A stretch of DNA of 64,000 nt, from NCBI GenBank assembly GCA_965248855.1, contig CBDFKQ010000006.1, positions 1-64,000 on the forward strand. The letters run 5' to 3'. Positions 18,102-28,722 of the stretch are shown piece by piece. This DNA is from CBDFKQ01 sp965248855 (GTDB lineage Bacteria > Bacteroidota > Bacteroidia > Cytophagales > 172606-1). Each line of letters opens with the position of its first letter. Position 1 is the stretch's first letter. A program made the translations under genes and the position numbers. Under the pieces are notes generated by a model. The model had not been told where the DNA came from, did no database searches, and was given only the letters and a program-made list of their open reading frames with translations.

Positions 18102-18405
18102 AATATTATAATTTATGTATATGGTTTGTTAATCAAATATACATAAATTTATGCAGATGATCAATGTTAATTTTCTCTTAAAATTATTTTTTTTTAATTT
18201 TTTTTAATATTCTCATTTTAAAAAAATAAAAAAATAAAGTTCTTTATCTCAATTTATTTGAATAAACGTATAAATTAAAATTATTTTCACATCTCGAAGA
18301 TACTTTATAACTTGCCCTTTATAATCATAGTTTTTATATGTTTGTTTTTTAATTACAAAATCCACAATATATTTTCAAAATAATCGCGTAAAAAAAAGTC
18401 TAAGC
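18102..18405. other. Divergent AT-rich promoter region
   Basis: 304 bp with long A and T tracts (near 18184-18240) between the coiled-coil gene and the AAA ATPase gene. The homopolymer-rich composition suggests a bent, nucleoid-protein-binding promoter; no precise element is assigned. Confidence 0.35.
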
Positions 18406-21030
18406 ATGAATCCGGGAGAAAAAACGTATAAATTCAAAGCCTTAAAATCTTATTCTTCAACAGAGAGTTTTCAGGGTGATCAAAAAAACTACAGGAAAGT
18501 ATTCGAAAATGCAGAAACCACTTATATATATTGTGAGCTTTCATTTTATAATAAATTATTTGATGAGGAAGATTGGAAGGCTAAGATTATTTTAAAAGGC
18601 TTTTCGGTAAGTGCCGATAACAAACGAACTGAACTGTGCAACCTCGAAGTTGAAAAAGATGTGAGTAAAGATGAAAATGTTGTGGTGGTAAGAAACAGTT
18701 GGGGAATGACTACACCGGGTTCGTTTTGGAAAAGAGGTGATTACGATTGGGAAGCCTATATTGATGGTGATTTGGTAGGTACTCATAGGTTTCATGTTGA
18801 AGATGGAGGTTTAGTAACCAACGATAATAATCCATATTTTACATTGAAAACCGTAAAAATGTATGAAGGTCCCTATGATGGAGTAACCTTGGGCGACAGA
18901 AAATATTTGGTACAGTTTTCGGCAGCAACAACCAGATACATTTTTGCGGAATTAACAATAGAAAATGGTCAAAATGCATATTGGTTCTGTGAAGTATTTT
19001 TTAATTTTTATAATGATGCAGGTCAGTTAAAAGGTGTTACTTCTAATATTGTGCTTGTATCTCCGGAGCAAACCGAAATTAGTATTACTTCGGGTTGGGG
19101 AGCTCAACAAACCGGTACCTGGTTTAATGATAAATACAAAATAGAAATTGTATTTATGGATACATTAGTTGCTGTTGTTCCTTTTGAAGTCGGATCGGAA
19201 GCAGTTGAAGGCCTTCCACAAGTATTTACAGGAGATAGTTTTGGAGATATGGCTCCAATGGCTTCAATTAAAGGCCCTGAAGGAGAAACGTTGGACGATG
19301 TGCTTAAAAAGCTAAACGAAATGCTTGGCTTGCAAGATGTAAAAGGAAAAATTAATGACTATACATCTTATCTTAACTTTTTAAAATTAAGAAAAGAACA
19401 AGGCTTTGAAGAAACTCAGCAAATAAGTTTGCATACAGTTTTTACAGGTAACCCGGGAACAGGTAAAACTACAGTTGCTCATTTATTGGGTAAAATTTAT
19501 CAAAAAATGGGTTTACTTTCCAAAGGAACTGTTACAGAAGTGGGCAGGGCAGAACTTGTAGGTAAATACATTGGTCAAACTGCACCAAAAGTTAAAGAAG
19601 TTATAGAAAAAGCCCGTGGCGGAGTATTGTTTATTGATGAAGCTTATGCTCTAATGCGCAGTGAAAATGATGAACAGGATTTTGGCAGAGAGGTAATAGA
19701 AGTTTTAATAAAAGAAATGTCGGAAGGTGAAGGCGATCTTGCCATTTTAGTGGCCGGATATCCACAACCGATGAATACTTTTTTAAATTCAAACCCGGGT
19801 TTAAGATCCAGATTTAATTTATTTTTTCACTTTCCCGATTATTTACCTCAAGATCTTTTAGAAATACTGGATATGAAAGCTACTCAGAAAGGAGTTGTTT
19901 TCTCGGAAGAAGCAAGAGCGTTTCTATATGAAAAGTTAATAGATGCTTTCCGAAATAGGGACAAAACGTTTGGTAATGCACGCTTGGTTAACTCATGGGT
20001 TGAAGAAGCTAAAATGAACATGGGTTTAAGAATAATTCGTTCTTCCAAGGATTTAAATTCTCTTACACATGATCAAATGAAAGAAATTACCATTGATGAT
20101 GTGAAAGGAATGTTTAAAACCACCATGAATTCCTTACCCGACATTAAAATAGATGAAAACTTACTGCACGAATCTTTAAACGAACTTAATAATTTAATAG
20201 GATTGGCTTCTGTTAAAGCCGAAATGAATGAATTAGTTAAGCTGGTTAAGTATTATAAAGAATCGGGTAAAGATGTTTTAAATAAATTTTCTTTACATAC
20301 CGTTTTTTCAGGCAACCCGGGTACGGGGAAGACAACAGTTGCCCGTATTTTAGCTAAAACTTTCAAAGCGCTAGGCATTTTAGAAAGAGGACATCAGGTT
20401 GAATGTGATAGGCAGGCATTGGTTGCAGGATATGTAGGGCAAACGGCTATTAAAACCCAATCTTTAATCGACAAGGCCTTGGGTGGTGTTTTATTTATAG
20501 ATGAAGCTTATGCACTTTCGCAGGGAGGAGATAATGATTTCGGCAGAGAAGCTATTGAAACGTTATTAAAGCAGATGGAGGATAAGCGTGGGCAGTTTGT
20601 AGTTGTAACTGCGGGATATACTGATAATATGAGTCATTTTTTAGAAATGAACCCCGGTTTAAAATCTCGTTTCGATCGTGAAATTCATTTTGAAGATTAC
20701 AATGCTGATGAATTGTATCAGATTGCTAAAATGATGTTGAAAAATGAAGGCTTAGCTCCTGACGATGAAGCAGATACAATGATAAAAGAATATTTGGTAT
20801 ACCTGCATCAAAAACGCGACAAGTTTTTTGGAAATGCCCGTTCAGTAAGAAAAATAATTGAGCAGATAACCAAAAATCAAAACTTAAGAATGGCTTCTCT
20901 TCCGCGAGACGAACGTACTGCCGAACATATGCAAACACTTACTGCCGATGATGTGAAAGAATTTAAGGTAGGAGGTGAAATAGTCTCAACCGGAATAGGT
21001 TTTAAATTTGGCGGGGCAGCAGGCAAATAG
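18406..21030 (+). CDS. Double AAA+ ATPase (CbbX/SpoVK type) with duplicated N-terminal beta domains
   Basis: An 874-residue cytoplasmic protein. Residues ~1-270 hold two tandem copies of a beta-rich domain: each has a 'T-x-Y-I-x-x-E-L' strand (TTYIYCELSFYN; TRYIFAELTIEN), an 'SWG/GWG...G-x-W/F' turn and a closing strand (HRFHVE; VVPFEVG). Two AAA+ modules of the CbbX/SpoVK type follow, with Walker A 'GNPGTGKTTVAHLLG' (~348) and 'GNPGTGKTTVARILA' (~636), Walker B 'GGVLFIDEAYAL' in both, and arginine-finger regions 'NPGLRSRFN' and 'NPGLKSRFD'. Such ATPases remodel proteins. The N-terminal domains probably select the client, which is unknown. A WG-repeat protein gene faces it across a shared terminator. 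Confidence 0.88.
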   Translation: MNPGEKTYKFKALKSYSSTESFQGDQKNYRKVFENAETTYIYCELSFYNKLFDEEDWKAKIILKGFSVSADNKRTELCNLEVEKDVSKDENVVVVRNSWGMTTPGSFWKRGDYDWEAYIDGDLVGTHRFHVEDGGLVTNDNNPYFTLKTVKMYEGPYDGVTLGDRKYLVQFSAATTRYIFAELTIENGQNAYWFCEVFFNFYNDAGQLKGVTSNIVLVSPEQTEISITSGWGAQQTGTWFNDKYKIEIVFMDTLVAVVPFEVGSEAVEGLPQVFTGDSFGDMAPMASIKGPEGETLDDVLKKLNEMLGLQDVKGKINDYTSYLNFLKLRKEQGFEETQQISLHTVFTGNPGTGKTTVAHLLGKIYQKMGLLSKGTVTEVGRAELVGKYIGQTAPKVKEVIEKARGGVLFIDEAYALMRSENDEQDFGREVIEVLIKEMSEGEGDLAILVAGYPQPMNTFLNSNPGLRSRFNLFFHFPDYLPQDLLEILDMKATQKGVVFSEEARAFLYEKLIDAFRNRDKTFGNARLVNSWVEEAKMNMGLRIIRSSKDLNSLTHDQMKEITIDDVKGMFKTTMNSLPDIKIDENLLHESLNELNNLIGLASVKAEMNELVKLVKYYKESGKDVLNKFSLHTVFSGNPGTGKTTVARILAKTFKALGILERGHQVECDRQALVAGYVGQTAIKTQSLIDKALGGVLFIDEAYALSQGGDNDFGREAIETLLKQMEDKRGQFVVVTAGYTDNMSHFLEMNPGLKSRFDREIHFEDYNADELYQIAKMMLKNEGLAPDDEADTMIKEYLVYLHQKRDKFFGNARSVRKIIEQITKNQNLRMASLPRDERTAEHMQTLTADDVKEFKVGGEIVSTGIGFKFGGAAGK

Positions 21031-21057
21031 TTATTTTATATTATTTATTTTTGATAA

Positions 21058-21091
21058 AAAAAACCCTCCAAATTACCGGAGGGTTTTTTTT
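21058..21091. terminator. Shared terminator between AAA ATPase and WG-repeat genes
   Basis: The stem AAACCCTCC/GGAGGGTTT (about 21061-21069 with 21078-21086) is flanked by an A run and a T8 run. It lies in the 81-bp gap between convergent genes and is built to work in both directions. Confidence 0.8.
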
Positions 21092-21111
21092 ATCAAATGA
21101 AAAAAATTATT

Positions 21112-22533
21112 TTACTTTGTATTATTATTCGCTGATGTGCAGGAAACATTTTTGTAAACCACGCACTCACCTTTTTTATTAATATAAAAATAATCATCAT
21201 CTCTGGTAGGTATTACCCTTGCCAAACCTTCTAAAAAACTATCCACGGAAAAATATTTCAAAGGAATAATAACTTGCCCTTTTAAATTTAAAAAACCGTA
21301 TTTACCATTTTTTCTGGCTCCCATAAGCCCTTCACTGGGGTAATAAAGAATATCATACTCCATTGGTACTATTATTTTTCCGTCTTTATTAATAAAGCCC
21401 CATTTTTCTTTTAATTGCACCATGGCTATACCTTCCGAAAAATAACTTACACCATCAAAAGAGATTGGAATGACAATTTTGCCTTTTTTATCAATAAAAC
21501 CCCATTTACCGTTTTTCTCAACAGCGGCCAAACCTTCCGAGAACGAATGTGAGCCGGTGAACGAAATTGGAATAACAATTTTACCTGACGTATCAACATA
21601 TCCGATTTTTGAATCTTTTTCAACCTTTGCCATACCTTCACTAAAATTATCTATTTTATCAAACGGCATTTCAATTAAAGTTTGACCTGTAGGATCTATA
21701 TATTGAAATATGTTTTCTTTTTTTACCAATGCTTTCCCATTTACAAACGGATGCGCTTCTTTATACGTCATTGGGATAATTATAGTGCCATTTTTATTCA
21801 TATATCCATAAATACTGTCACCGGATGAGAAAGAAGCCAATCCATTTGAAAAAGGTTTAATATGTTCATAATAATATGGAATAGCCGTTCTACCATCTTT
21901 ACCGACACCACCATATCTTTTATTACTTTTTATTATTCCGATTCCTTCCGAAAAAGCATCTACATCATCATATTGAATTGGAACTACTACTTTCCCCCGA
22001 TGATCAATGTAACCCCACCTTGTGCCTTGCCTTGCAGCAGCGAGCCCATCAGAAAAATAAGAAATTTCGTCGTAAACTGTGGGAATTACCAATGTGCCTT
22101 TCTTATCAGTAAAACCATTCTTTCTGTTTTTTTCGGCCATTGCAATCCCATCAGAAAATGAATGCACTCCATCGAATTTTAAAGGAATTACTTCTTTCCC
22201 TGTTTTATCGATAAAGCCCCATCTATGTAATTTTTCCACGCGTGCCATCCCTTCCGAAAAAGATGATACATAATCATAATCCAAAGTAAAAGCCAATTTT
22301 CCCAATGAATCTATAAAAGAAGTTTTACCATTGTTAATCACTTTTGCCAAACCTTCTCTGAACTCAAAGGCCATATCGTATTTTGGCATTATTATAATGG
22401 AATCCGAATCATTTTTTTTAAATCCATACAATCCATTTTCAGAAAAAGGAATTAGTTTTTGACCGGAAACAGGTTTTGAAAAAATAATTGCTACTATTAA
22501 AGCAGCGATTTTGATAAAGTATTTGTGGAACAT
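21112..22533 (-). CDS. Secreted WG-repeat protein
   Basis: A 473-residue protein with a signal peptide (FHKYFIKIAALIVAIIFSKPVSG). Apart from the leader it consists of about 13 WG repeats of ~35 residues, each of the form 'WGFIDKTGK.VIP..FD....FSEGLA.V'. The second to fourth repeats and the ninth to twelfth are the most regular; the sixth and eighth have lost the WG pair (YGGVGKDG, FQYIDPTG). WG repeats form a beta-solenoid-like surface for binding, with unknown ligand. It is exported, so a direct link to the cytoplasmic AAA protein facing it is unlikely. DNA of neighbouring repeats is also similar, so unequal recombination could change repeat number. Confidence 0.9.
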   Translation of the reverse strand: MFHKYFIKIAALIVAIIFSKPVSGQKLIPFSENGLYGFKKNDSDSIIIMPKYDMAFEFREGLAKVINNGKTSFIDSLGKLAFTLDYDYVSSFSEGMARVEKLHRWGFIDKTGKEVIPLKFDGVHSFSDGIAMAEKNRKNGFTDKKGTLVIPTVYDEISYFSDGLAAARQGTRWGYIDHRGKVVVPIQYDDVDAFSEGIGIIKSNKRYGGVGKDGRTAIPYYYEHIKPFSNGLASFSSGDSIYGYMNKNGTIIIPMTYKEAHPFVNGKALVKKENIFQYIDPTGQTLIEMPFDKIDNFSEGMAKVEKDSKIGYVDTSGKIVIPISFTGSHSFSEGLAAVEKNGKWGFIDKKGKIVIPISFDGVSYFSEGIAMVQLKEKWGFINKDGKIIVPMEYDILYYPSEGLMGARKNGKYGFLNLKGQVIIPLKYFSVDSFLEGLARVIPTRDDDYFYINKKGECVVYKNVSCTSANNNTK

Positions 22534-22730
22534 AATTATTAACAGGGAGATACCTGAGATCAGTAAAAAAATAAATATTTATTTTACGAAAAAAATCCTT
22601 TCAAGGATTCATTTTTTATCATCAAAGTTATAAATATTACAAACATGGCGTAAGTTTATTGTAATTTTTTGAAATATAACCATAAAAAAAACCCATAAAA
22701 AATTACATTTACACTTTATTTGTATTGTAA

Positions 22731-23420
22731 ATGAATTTGATTCTTCTTTTTGCATTGGCTGTAGCACCCGGTTTAGCTATTGCATTTTATATTTATGAAA
22801 GGGATAAATTAGATAAAGAGCCAATGCGCTTACTTATTATCTCTTTTTTGCTTGGTGCTGTAAGTGTTATACCTGCAATGGTTATTGAAGAAACTGCTGA
22901 GTTTATAGGTATTTTAAATACAGGTGAGTTTTTAAGAAGCGCACCTTATGCTTTAATGGTTGGCTTTACTGAAGAATTATGTAAATATAGTTTTTTAATG
23001 ATTTTTGCTTTTCCGAAAAAAGATTTTAACGAACCCTTTGATGGAATTACTTATGGTGTGATGGTTGCAATGGGTTTTGCCACTTTAGAAAATATTTTTT
23101 ATATAATGTTTGATCAGGATGAACCTTATAAAACAGCATTATTCAGGATGTTCTCTGCTGTGCCGGCTCATGCCTGTTTTGGAATTTTGATGGGTTATTA
23201 TATTGGCTTGGCAAAGTTTAAACAGGTTAAAAGCTATACACTTAAAATTACTGCAATTGTTATTGCAGGTTTATTTCATGCCGCTTACGATTTTTTTATT
23301 CTCATTCATCAAATACCTTCATTAGCTGTTGGTGCAGTGGTTGCTTTGGTTATTGCTATCCGATTGTCACTGAAAGCAATAAGAATACATCATCATAATT
23401 CCCCTTTTTTTAAAGAGTGA
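22731..23420 (+). CDS. PrsW-family intramembrane protease
   Basis: A 229-residue polytopic membrane protein with about seven hydrophobic segments. The PrsW/CAAX-like signatures are all there: 'ERDKLDKEPMRLL' after TM1, 'MVIEETAEF' and 'FTEELCKYSFLMIF' with the Glu-Glu pairs, 'GVMVAMGFATLENIFYI', 'AVPAHACFGILMGYYIG' and 'AGLFHAAYDFFIL' supplying His residues. PrsW of Bacillus performs site-1 cleavage of an anti-sigma factor; in Bacteroidota the substrate is generally unknown, and no sigma/anti-sigma pair lies nearby. Convergent with miaA with a 20-bp gap. Confidence 0.88.
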   Translation: MNLILLFALAVAPGLAIAFYIYERDKLDKEPMRLLIISFLLGAVSVIPAMVIEETAEFIGILNTGEFLRSAPYALMVGFTEELCKYSFLMIFAFPKKDFNEPFDGITYGVMVAMGFATLENIFYIMFDQDEPYKTALFRMFSAVPAHACFGILMGYYIGLAKFKQVKSYTLKITAIVIAGLFHAAYDFFILIHQIPSLAVGAVVALVIAIRLSLKAIRIHHHNSPFFKE

Positions 23421-23440
23421 TATAAATAATAGTTTCCGGT

Positions 23441-24346
23441 TCAAATATTTATCTTATTTTCTATATATTCAATAATTTCTTTTTCATTTTCAGGGTGAAA
23501 CCATGTTATTGATTCGTCTTTTTTGAACCACGTCATTTGCCTTTTTGCATACCTGCGACTATTTCTTTTTAATAACCTTATCATTTCCGGTTCATCATAT
23601 TTCCCATCCATAAAATCAAAAATTTCACTGTATCCCACTGTTTGTAATGCATTGTGATCTTTGAAAGGGTATAAATTTCCGGCTTCTTCAATCAAACCAT
23701 TTTTAATCATTTCATCCATTCTTCTATTTATTCTTTCATACAATTCTTCTCTATCTCTATTTAAACCTATTTTAATAATTTTAAAAGGCCTGTCTTTCTT
23801 TTGTCCGAACCTAAATGATGAATAAGTTTTACCAGTTTGAAGGCAAACTTCTAAAGCCCTCATAACTCTATGTGGGTTTTCGGCATCAACTAATTTTGCG
23901 AATTTTGGATCCAGCACTTCCAATTCGTTAAATAATATTTTTAAACCTTCATTTTTTAATCTTTCTTCCAGCACATTTCTGATACTCCGGTCTGCCTCAG
24001 GTATATCATCCATACCTTCACACAAAATTTTTACATATAAACCCGAACCTCCCGTTGCAATAACTATTTTTTTTTGTTTGAATAATTGTTGAAGTAAATC
24101 AAGAGCATCTTTTTCGAAATCTCCCACGTTATATTGTTCATAAATACTTTTAGAATCTACAAAATGATGTTTGATATTTTGCATTTCATTTGCTGTCGGT
24201 TTGGCTGTACCAATATTTAATTCTTTAAAAAATTGTCGCGAATCCGTTGAAATTATTTCTGTTTTAAAATAATTTGCTAAATGAATACATAAATCCGTCT
24301 TACCTACTGCGGTTGCGCCAACTATCATTATCAATGTACTTTCCAT
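23441..24346 (-). CDS. miaA: tRNA dimethylallyltransferase MiaA
   Basis: 301 residues with the complete MiaA pattern: P-loop 'VGATAVGKTDLCIHLA' near residue 9, 'STDSRQFFKELNIGTAKPT' for dimethylallyl diphosphate and tRNA recognition, 'ATGGSGLYVKILCEGMDDI', 'NPHRVMRALEV', and the C-terminal 'NSRRYAKRQMTWFK'. The enzyme transfers the dimethylallyl group to N6 of A37 in tRNAs reading UNN codons, improving codon-anticodon stability. Length is typical. Divergent from the large hybrid kinase gene with a ~150-bp intergenic region. Confidence 0.97.
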   Translation of the reverse strand: MESTLIMIVGATAVGKTDLCIHLANYFKTEIISTDSRQFFKELNIGTAKPTANEMQNIKHHFVDSKSIYEQYNVGDFEKDALDLLQQLFKQKKIVIATGGSGLYVKILCEGMDDIPEADRSIRNVLEERLKNEGLKILFNELEVLDPKFAKLVDAENPHRVMRALEVCLQTGKTYSSFRFGQKKDRPFKIIKIGLNRDREELYERINRRMDEMIKNGLIEEAGNLYPFKDHNALQTVGYSEIFDFMDGKYDEPEMIRLLKRNSRRYAKRQMTWFKKDESITWFHPENEKEIIEYIENKINI

Positions 24347-24495
24347 TATTTAATAAAAATTATTTTCCGAACTATTTTAAAATGGTTAAGTGAAGAATAC
24401 AAAAAATTTGAAAATGAGATAAAAAAAATTACTTTAGTGTATTTTTGACTTAAACCTGCAAAATTTAATTTTTGAAAAAGTATTTATAAATTTAA

Positions 24496-27400
24496 ATGGA
24501 TTCAATTATTAAAAATAAAACCAGAGCAGAATTAACAGCTGAAATTGAACATTTACAACAATTGCTTGCCGACCGAAGCAATAAAATTAATTTAAAAAAG
24601 CCCGGTATAAAAGAACAATATGCACTGGCTGATGAAGAAACCTTTAAAATATTAATAGAGAACGCCCCCGCCTTAATGAGAATGGCTGATCATTATGGTA
24701 ATTTTTATTTTTTCAGTAAACCCTGGCTTGCCTTTACAGGTAAAACAGTTGAAGAAGAATCGAATGGGAGATGGAAAACTAATGTCCATCCTTTGGATAT
24801 AGATCAGGTTAATAATCAACTTTCAAAAGCTTTTAAAAAACATAAAAATTTCGAAATAACTTATCGATTAAAGAAATATAATAAGGAATATAGCTGGGTT
24901 TTAGAAAAGGGAACTCCATATTCCGACCCGCATGGTGGGTTTAAAGGATATATAACTTCTGTAATTGATGTAACCGAACAAAGAGCAACTGAAGAGATAA
25001 GGCAGCAAGAACAAGTATCAAAAGACACAGAGGATAAATTTCATGAAGCTATAGCGAATATAAATCTTTGCGGTATCACTATCCGACGAGATGGCACTAT
25101 CACTTTTATCAATAAATATATGTTAAAAGTGACCGGTTTTACAGAAAGTGAAACCTTGGGAAAAGATTTTTTCGAAATTTTTGTTTCACAAAAAGAAAAA
25201 TTAGCCAGAAGATTAGATTTCGAAAATGCTTTTTTAAACCAGGGCTTATTAACCAGTGTGGAGAGAACACTACTCGCCAAAGATGGTTCTTTAAAGTATA
25301 TTTTGTTCAGATCTTATATTTTAAATAATCATTTGGGTGAAATATCAGGCATTACACGCATTGGTGAAGATGTAACTGAAAAAAGGGAATATGAACGAAA
25401 ACTTACCCATACCAATGCTCAACTACAGGATTTGTTTGATAATGCAAACGATCTAATTCAAATATTTTCTCTGCAAGGTGATATAATGTTTGCTAACAAG
25501 GCCTGGAAAAATAAATTGGGATACTCAGATGAAGAAATTTCCACATTAAAAATTATAAATATTGTTCATCCTGAATACCTTAGAAATACTTTACGAAAAT
25601 TAAAAAGAATTTTAAAAGGAGAATCAAATTCATCTTTTGAAACTGTATTCGTTAGTAAGCAAGGTAAAAGTATTTATTTAGAGGGTAGTGTAACATGCAG
25701 ATATGAAAACAATATCCCTACTGCTTTTAGGTGTATTTTATATGACGTAACCGATACCATCCGGGCTGAAAAGGCTCAGCAATTGTATTATAGAATTAGT
25801 AGTTTGGTAACAGAAAGTAATAACCTTGATAACCTTTATCGCAATATCCATGGTGAATTATCAAAAGTAGTGGACGCAGAAAATTTTTATATTACATTAT
25901 ATAATGCTGAAACTAATTATTTACATTTTCCATATTATGTAGATGAAGTTATATTTGGAGATTTTAGGATAACACAACGAAGAGTAGGAAAAGGTTTGAT
26001 TGAATATGGATTATTTCATCAAAAGCCTTTAATTTTATTTGAAGATGATATTAATAGACTTATTGAAAACGGTGAAGTTGAAATATATAATACTCCACCA
26101 AAAGTTTGGATGGGTGTACCTCTTAAAATTGAAAACAGGATAACAGGTTTCATATCTTTAAGATCCTATAAAAGCAGAAATACATTTAATGAAAAAGACC
26201 TTGAACTATTAGATTTTATTTCGGGTCAAATTGCTATAGCGATTGAAAGAAAACAATTCGAAGATAAATTAAGCAAACAAACTGCAAGGCTAAATGCTAT
26301 TTTTGAAAGCGGTTCACATTTAATGTGGTCTGTGAACAGAAAGCTTTTACTTACATCGTTTAATAATAATTACGCTGATTTTATCGGCAGTCAATATTCT
26401 ATCCGTCCGATACCTAATGTAAATATCGATAAAGTGCGCAGTAAAATGACTGCTGATGAAAACCAATGGGCGTGGAATAGAAGATATTTGTCTGCCTTTC
26501 AAGGTAAATTACAATACTTTGAAATCAGTACTTCAAATAAAAAGAAACAACTGTCAACTTGGTGGGAAGTTTATTTAAACCCGATATACTCTTCTGATGG
26601 GAGCATTGAAGAAGTATCGGCCATTGCACATGATATAACTAAAAAGAAAAATGCTGAAATTGCGCTTCGTGAGAGCGAAGAAAAATTCAGAGATATTTTT
26701 GAATCTTTTCAGGATGTTTATTACCGTTCGGATTTGGAAGGAAATATAACTATGATAAGTCCTTCAATTGAAGAAATATTGGGATATACACAAGAAGAAG
26801 TGATCGGTAAAAGAACTGAAGTGTTTCTTGGAGATATTTTAAAAACAAAAAATTCTTTTCAAAGACTTTTAAAAAATGGATTTTTAAAAAATTTCGAAGC
26901 CGATTTGATTACTAAATCAGGGAAGACCATTCAATTTATTTTAAATATTCGACTTATTTATAATGAAAATAATAAACCGGTTGAAATAGAAGGTGTTGCA
27001 AGAGATATAACCGCCATAAAAAAATATGCAGAGGAATTAATAATGGCTAAAGAGTTAGCCGAAAAATCGTTAAAGGTGAAAGAAAGTTTCTTGGCTAACA
27101 TGAGCCACGAAATTAGAACGCCTATGAACGGAATTATAGGAATGATTGATTTATTGGCAGATACTGATCTTGAAAAAAAACAAACAGATTACGTTCAAAC
27201 TGTTAAACGGTCGTCCGAAACCCTTTTAAATATATTAAATGATATTTTGGATCTATCTAAAATAGAAGCCGGTAAAATGACATTAAACATGTCGCCATTA
27301 TCAATTGAAGGCACTATTGAAAAGCTGTATGATTTATTTGCTCAACAAGCCAGTGCCAAAAACAATAAAATAAGTTATAAATTACAAACCGGTGTCCCTA

Positions 27401-28635
27401 AATATATTATTGGTGATGAAACCAGATTATTGCAAGTCCTTTCTAATTTTACATCCAACGCAATAAAGTTTACAGAAGATGGTAAAATTTTAATTTATGT
27501 TTCTTTATTACGCGGCACAGGTAATATTATTAAACTTAAAGTTGAAGTTGTTGATACCGGAATTGGAATCGACAAAGAAAAGCACAACATGTTATTTGAA
27601 AATTTTAGTCAGCTTGACAATTCATCTTCAAAAAGTTACGGTGGTACGGGCTTAGGTTTATCCATATCAAAAGCGCTTGTAAAAATGATGAATGGAGAAG
27701 TAGGGGTTGATTCAACTGCGGGTAGAGGAAGTACATTTTGGTTTACTTTCGAAACAGAAGCCACAACAGTAAGCCCTTCATCCTTACCGATAGGAGAAAA
27801 TACTTTTAAATCGGGAAATCAATTTGGAATTAACAAACCCTATATTTTATTAACTGATGATAACTCTATAAATCAAAAAGTAGCTTCCGAAATATTAATA
27901 AAATCAGGATGTCTGGTCGAAACGGCATCGAGTGGGGAGGAGGCGATAAAAAAAATAAAAGAAAAATATTTAAAAAACGATGCAAAAAAATTTGATCTCA
28001 TTTTTATGGACATTCAAATGCCGGACATGGATGGACTGGAAACAACTCAATTATTAAAATCATTGAAATTTAATAATTTACCTCCCATTATCGCTATGAC
28101 AGCTTATGCAATGAAAGAAGATAGGGAAAGGTTTATGCAGGCAGGTATGGACGATTATTTACCAAAACCAATTAAAGCAAATTTGCTTGTACAAAAAGTA
28201 AAAGAATGGATGATGCGATTAAGTCAATTTAATAATACAGCAATTCAATTACCAAATTTTGAAAATAAAGAAATGAAAAATGCAGAAATAATAATTGATT
28301 ATGTCATAAATAATAAAGTTATTACACAATTAATGAAATATACCGGGGTTGATGGCGTGTTTGCCATATTGGAAGAGTTTAAGGAAGAATCTCAAAATTA
28401 TTTAACAGAAATTAATGAAGCTTATAAACAAAAAGACATTAAAAAAATTTTAAGTAACTTGCACACCATCAAAGGCAATGCCGGAACAATGGGTGCCGAT
28501 GTTTTTTCTAAACAAGCTGCCATAACTGAAAGATTACTTAAAGCCGATCCGGAAGCAGAAATCGGTAAGGAATTAAATATACTCAAAGAGAAATTTTATC
28601 AATTCGCTGAAGAGTTAAAGATCCTTAAAATATAA
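24496..28635 (+). CDS. Hybrid sensor histidine kinase with five PAS, GAF, receiver and HPt domains
   Basis: A 1379-residue cytoplasmic phosphorelay protein with no membrane segments. Order: short coiled coil (1-45), PAS1 (~50-165), PAS2 (~180-300), PAS3 (~310-425), GAF (~430-590), PAS4 (~595-720), PAS5 (~725-850), dimerisation/phosphoacceptor 'MSHEIRTPMNGIIGM' (His871), ATPase with 'NFTSNAIKFTEDG', 'DTGIGID' and 'GGTGLGLSI', receiver with 'FMDIQMPDMDG' (Asp1172), and HPt with 'LHTIKGNAGTMG' (His1323). All catalytic residues are intact, so a His-Asp-His relay is possible within one chain. The HPt likely passes phosphate to the stand-alone receiver encoded 87 bp downstream. The signal is unknown, presumably soluble or redox ligands sensed by PAS/GAF. 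Confidence 0.94.
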   Translation: MDSIIKNKTRAELTAEIEHLQQLLADRSNKINLKKPGIKEQYALADEETFKILIENAPALMRMADHYGNFYFFSKPWLAFTGKTVEEESNGRWKTNVHPLDIDQVNNQLSKAFKKHKNFEITYRLKKYNKEYSWVLEKGTPYSDPHGGFKGYITSVIDVTEQRATEEIRQQEQVSKDTEDKFHEAIANINLCGITIRRDGTITFINKYMLKVTGFTESETLGKDFFEIFVSQKEKLARRLDFENAFLNQGLLTSVERTLLAKDGSLKYILFRSYILNNHLGEISGITRIGEDVTEKREYERKLTHTNAQLQDLFDNANDLIQIFSLQGDIMFANKAWKNKLGYSDEEISTLKIINIVHPEYLRNTLRKLKRILKGESNSSFETVFVSKQGKSIYLEGSVTCRYENNIPTAFRCILYDVTDTIRAEKAQQLYYRISSLVTESNNLDNLYRNIHGELSKVVDAENFYITLYNAETNYLHFPYYVDEVIFGDFRITQRRVGKGLIEYGLFHQKPLILFEDDINRLIENGEVEIYNTPPKVWMGVPLKIENRITGFISLRSYKSRNTFNEKDLELLDFISGQIAIAIERKQFEDKLSKQTARLNAIFESGSHLMWSVNRKLLLTSFNNNYADFIGSQYSIRPIPNVNIDKVRSKMTADENQWAWNRRYLSAFQGKLQYFEISTSNKKKQLSTWWEVYLNPIYSSDGSIEEVSAIAHDITKKKNAEIALRESEEKFRDIFESFQDVYYRSDLEGNITMISPSIEEILGYTQEEVIGKRTEVFLGDILKTKNSFQRLLKNGFLKNFEADLITKSGKTIQFILNIRLIYNENNKPVEIEGVARDITAIKKYAEELIMAKELAEKSLKVKESFLANMSHEIRTPMNGIIGMIDLLADTDLEKKQTDYVQTVKRSSETLLNILNDILDLSKIEAGKMTLNMSPLSIEGTIEKLYDLFAQQASAKNNKISYKLQTGVPKYIIGDETRLLQVLSNFTSNAIKFTEDGKILIYVSLLRGTGNIIKLKVEVVDTGIGIDKEKHNMLFENFSQLDNSSSKSYGGTGLGLSISKALVKMMNGEVGVDSTAGRGSTFWFTFETEATTVSPSSLPIGENTFKSGNQFGINKPYILLTDDNSINQKVASEILIKSGCLVETASSGEEAIKKIKEKYLKNDAKKFDLIFMDIQMPDMDGLETTQLLKSLKFNNLPPIIAMTAYAMKEDRERFMQAGMDDYLPKPIKANLLVQKVKEWMMRLSQFNNTAIQLPNFENKEMKNAEIIIDYVINNKVITQLMKYTGVDGVFAILEEFKEESQNYLTEINEAYKQKDIKKILSNLHTIKGNAGTMGADVFSKQAAITERLLKADPEAEIGKELNILKEKFYQFAEELKILKI

Positions 28636-28722
28636 TTTTAAATTTCAGGAGAAGGTGGTTTGAAATAATGAATTTTTCAATTTTAAAAAATATTTTTCAC
28701 CTCGTAACTTATAAAAAATATT

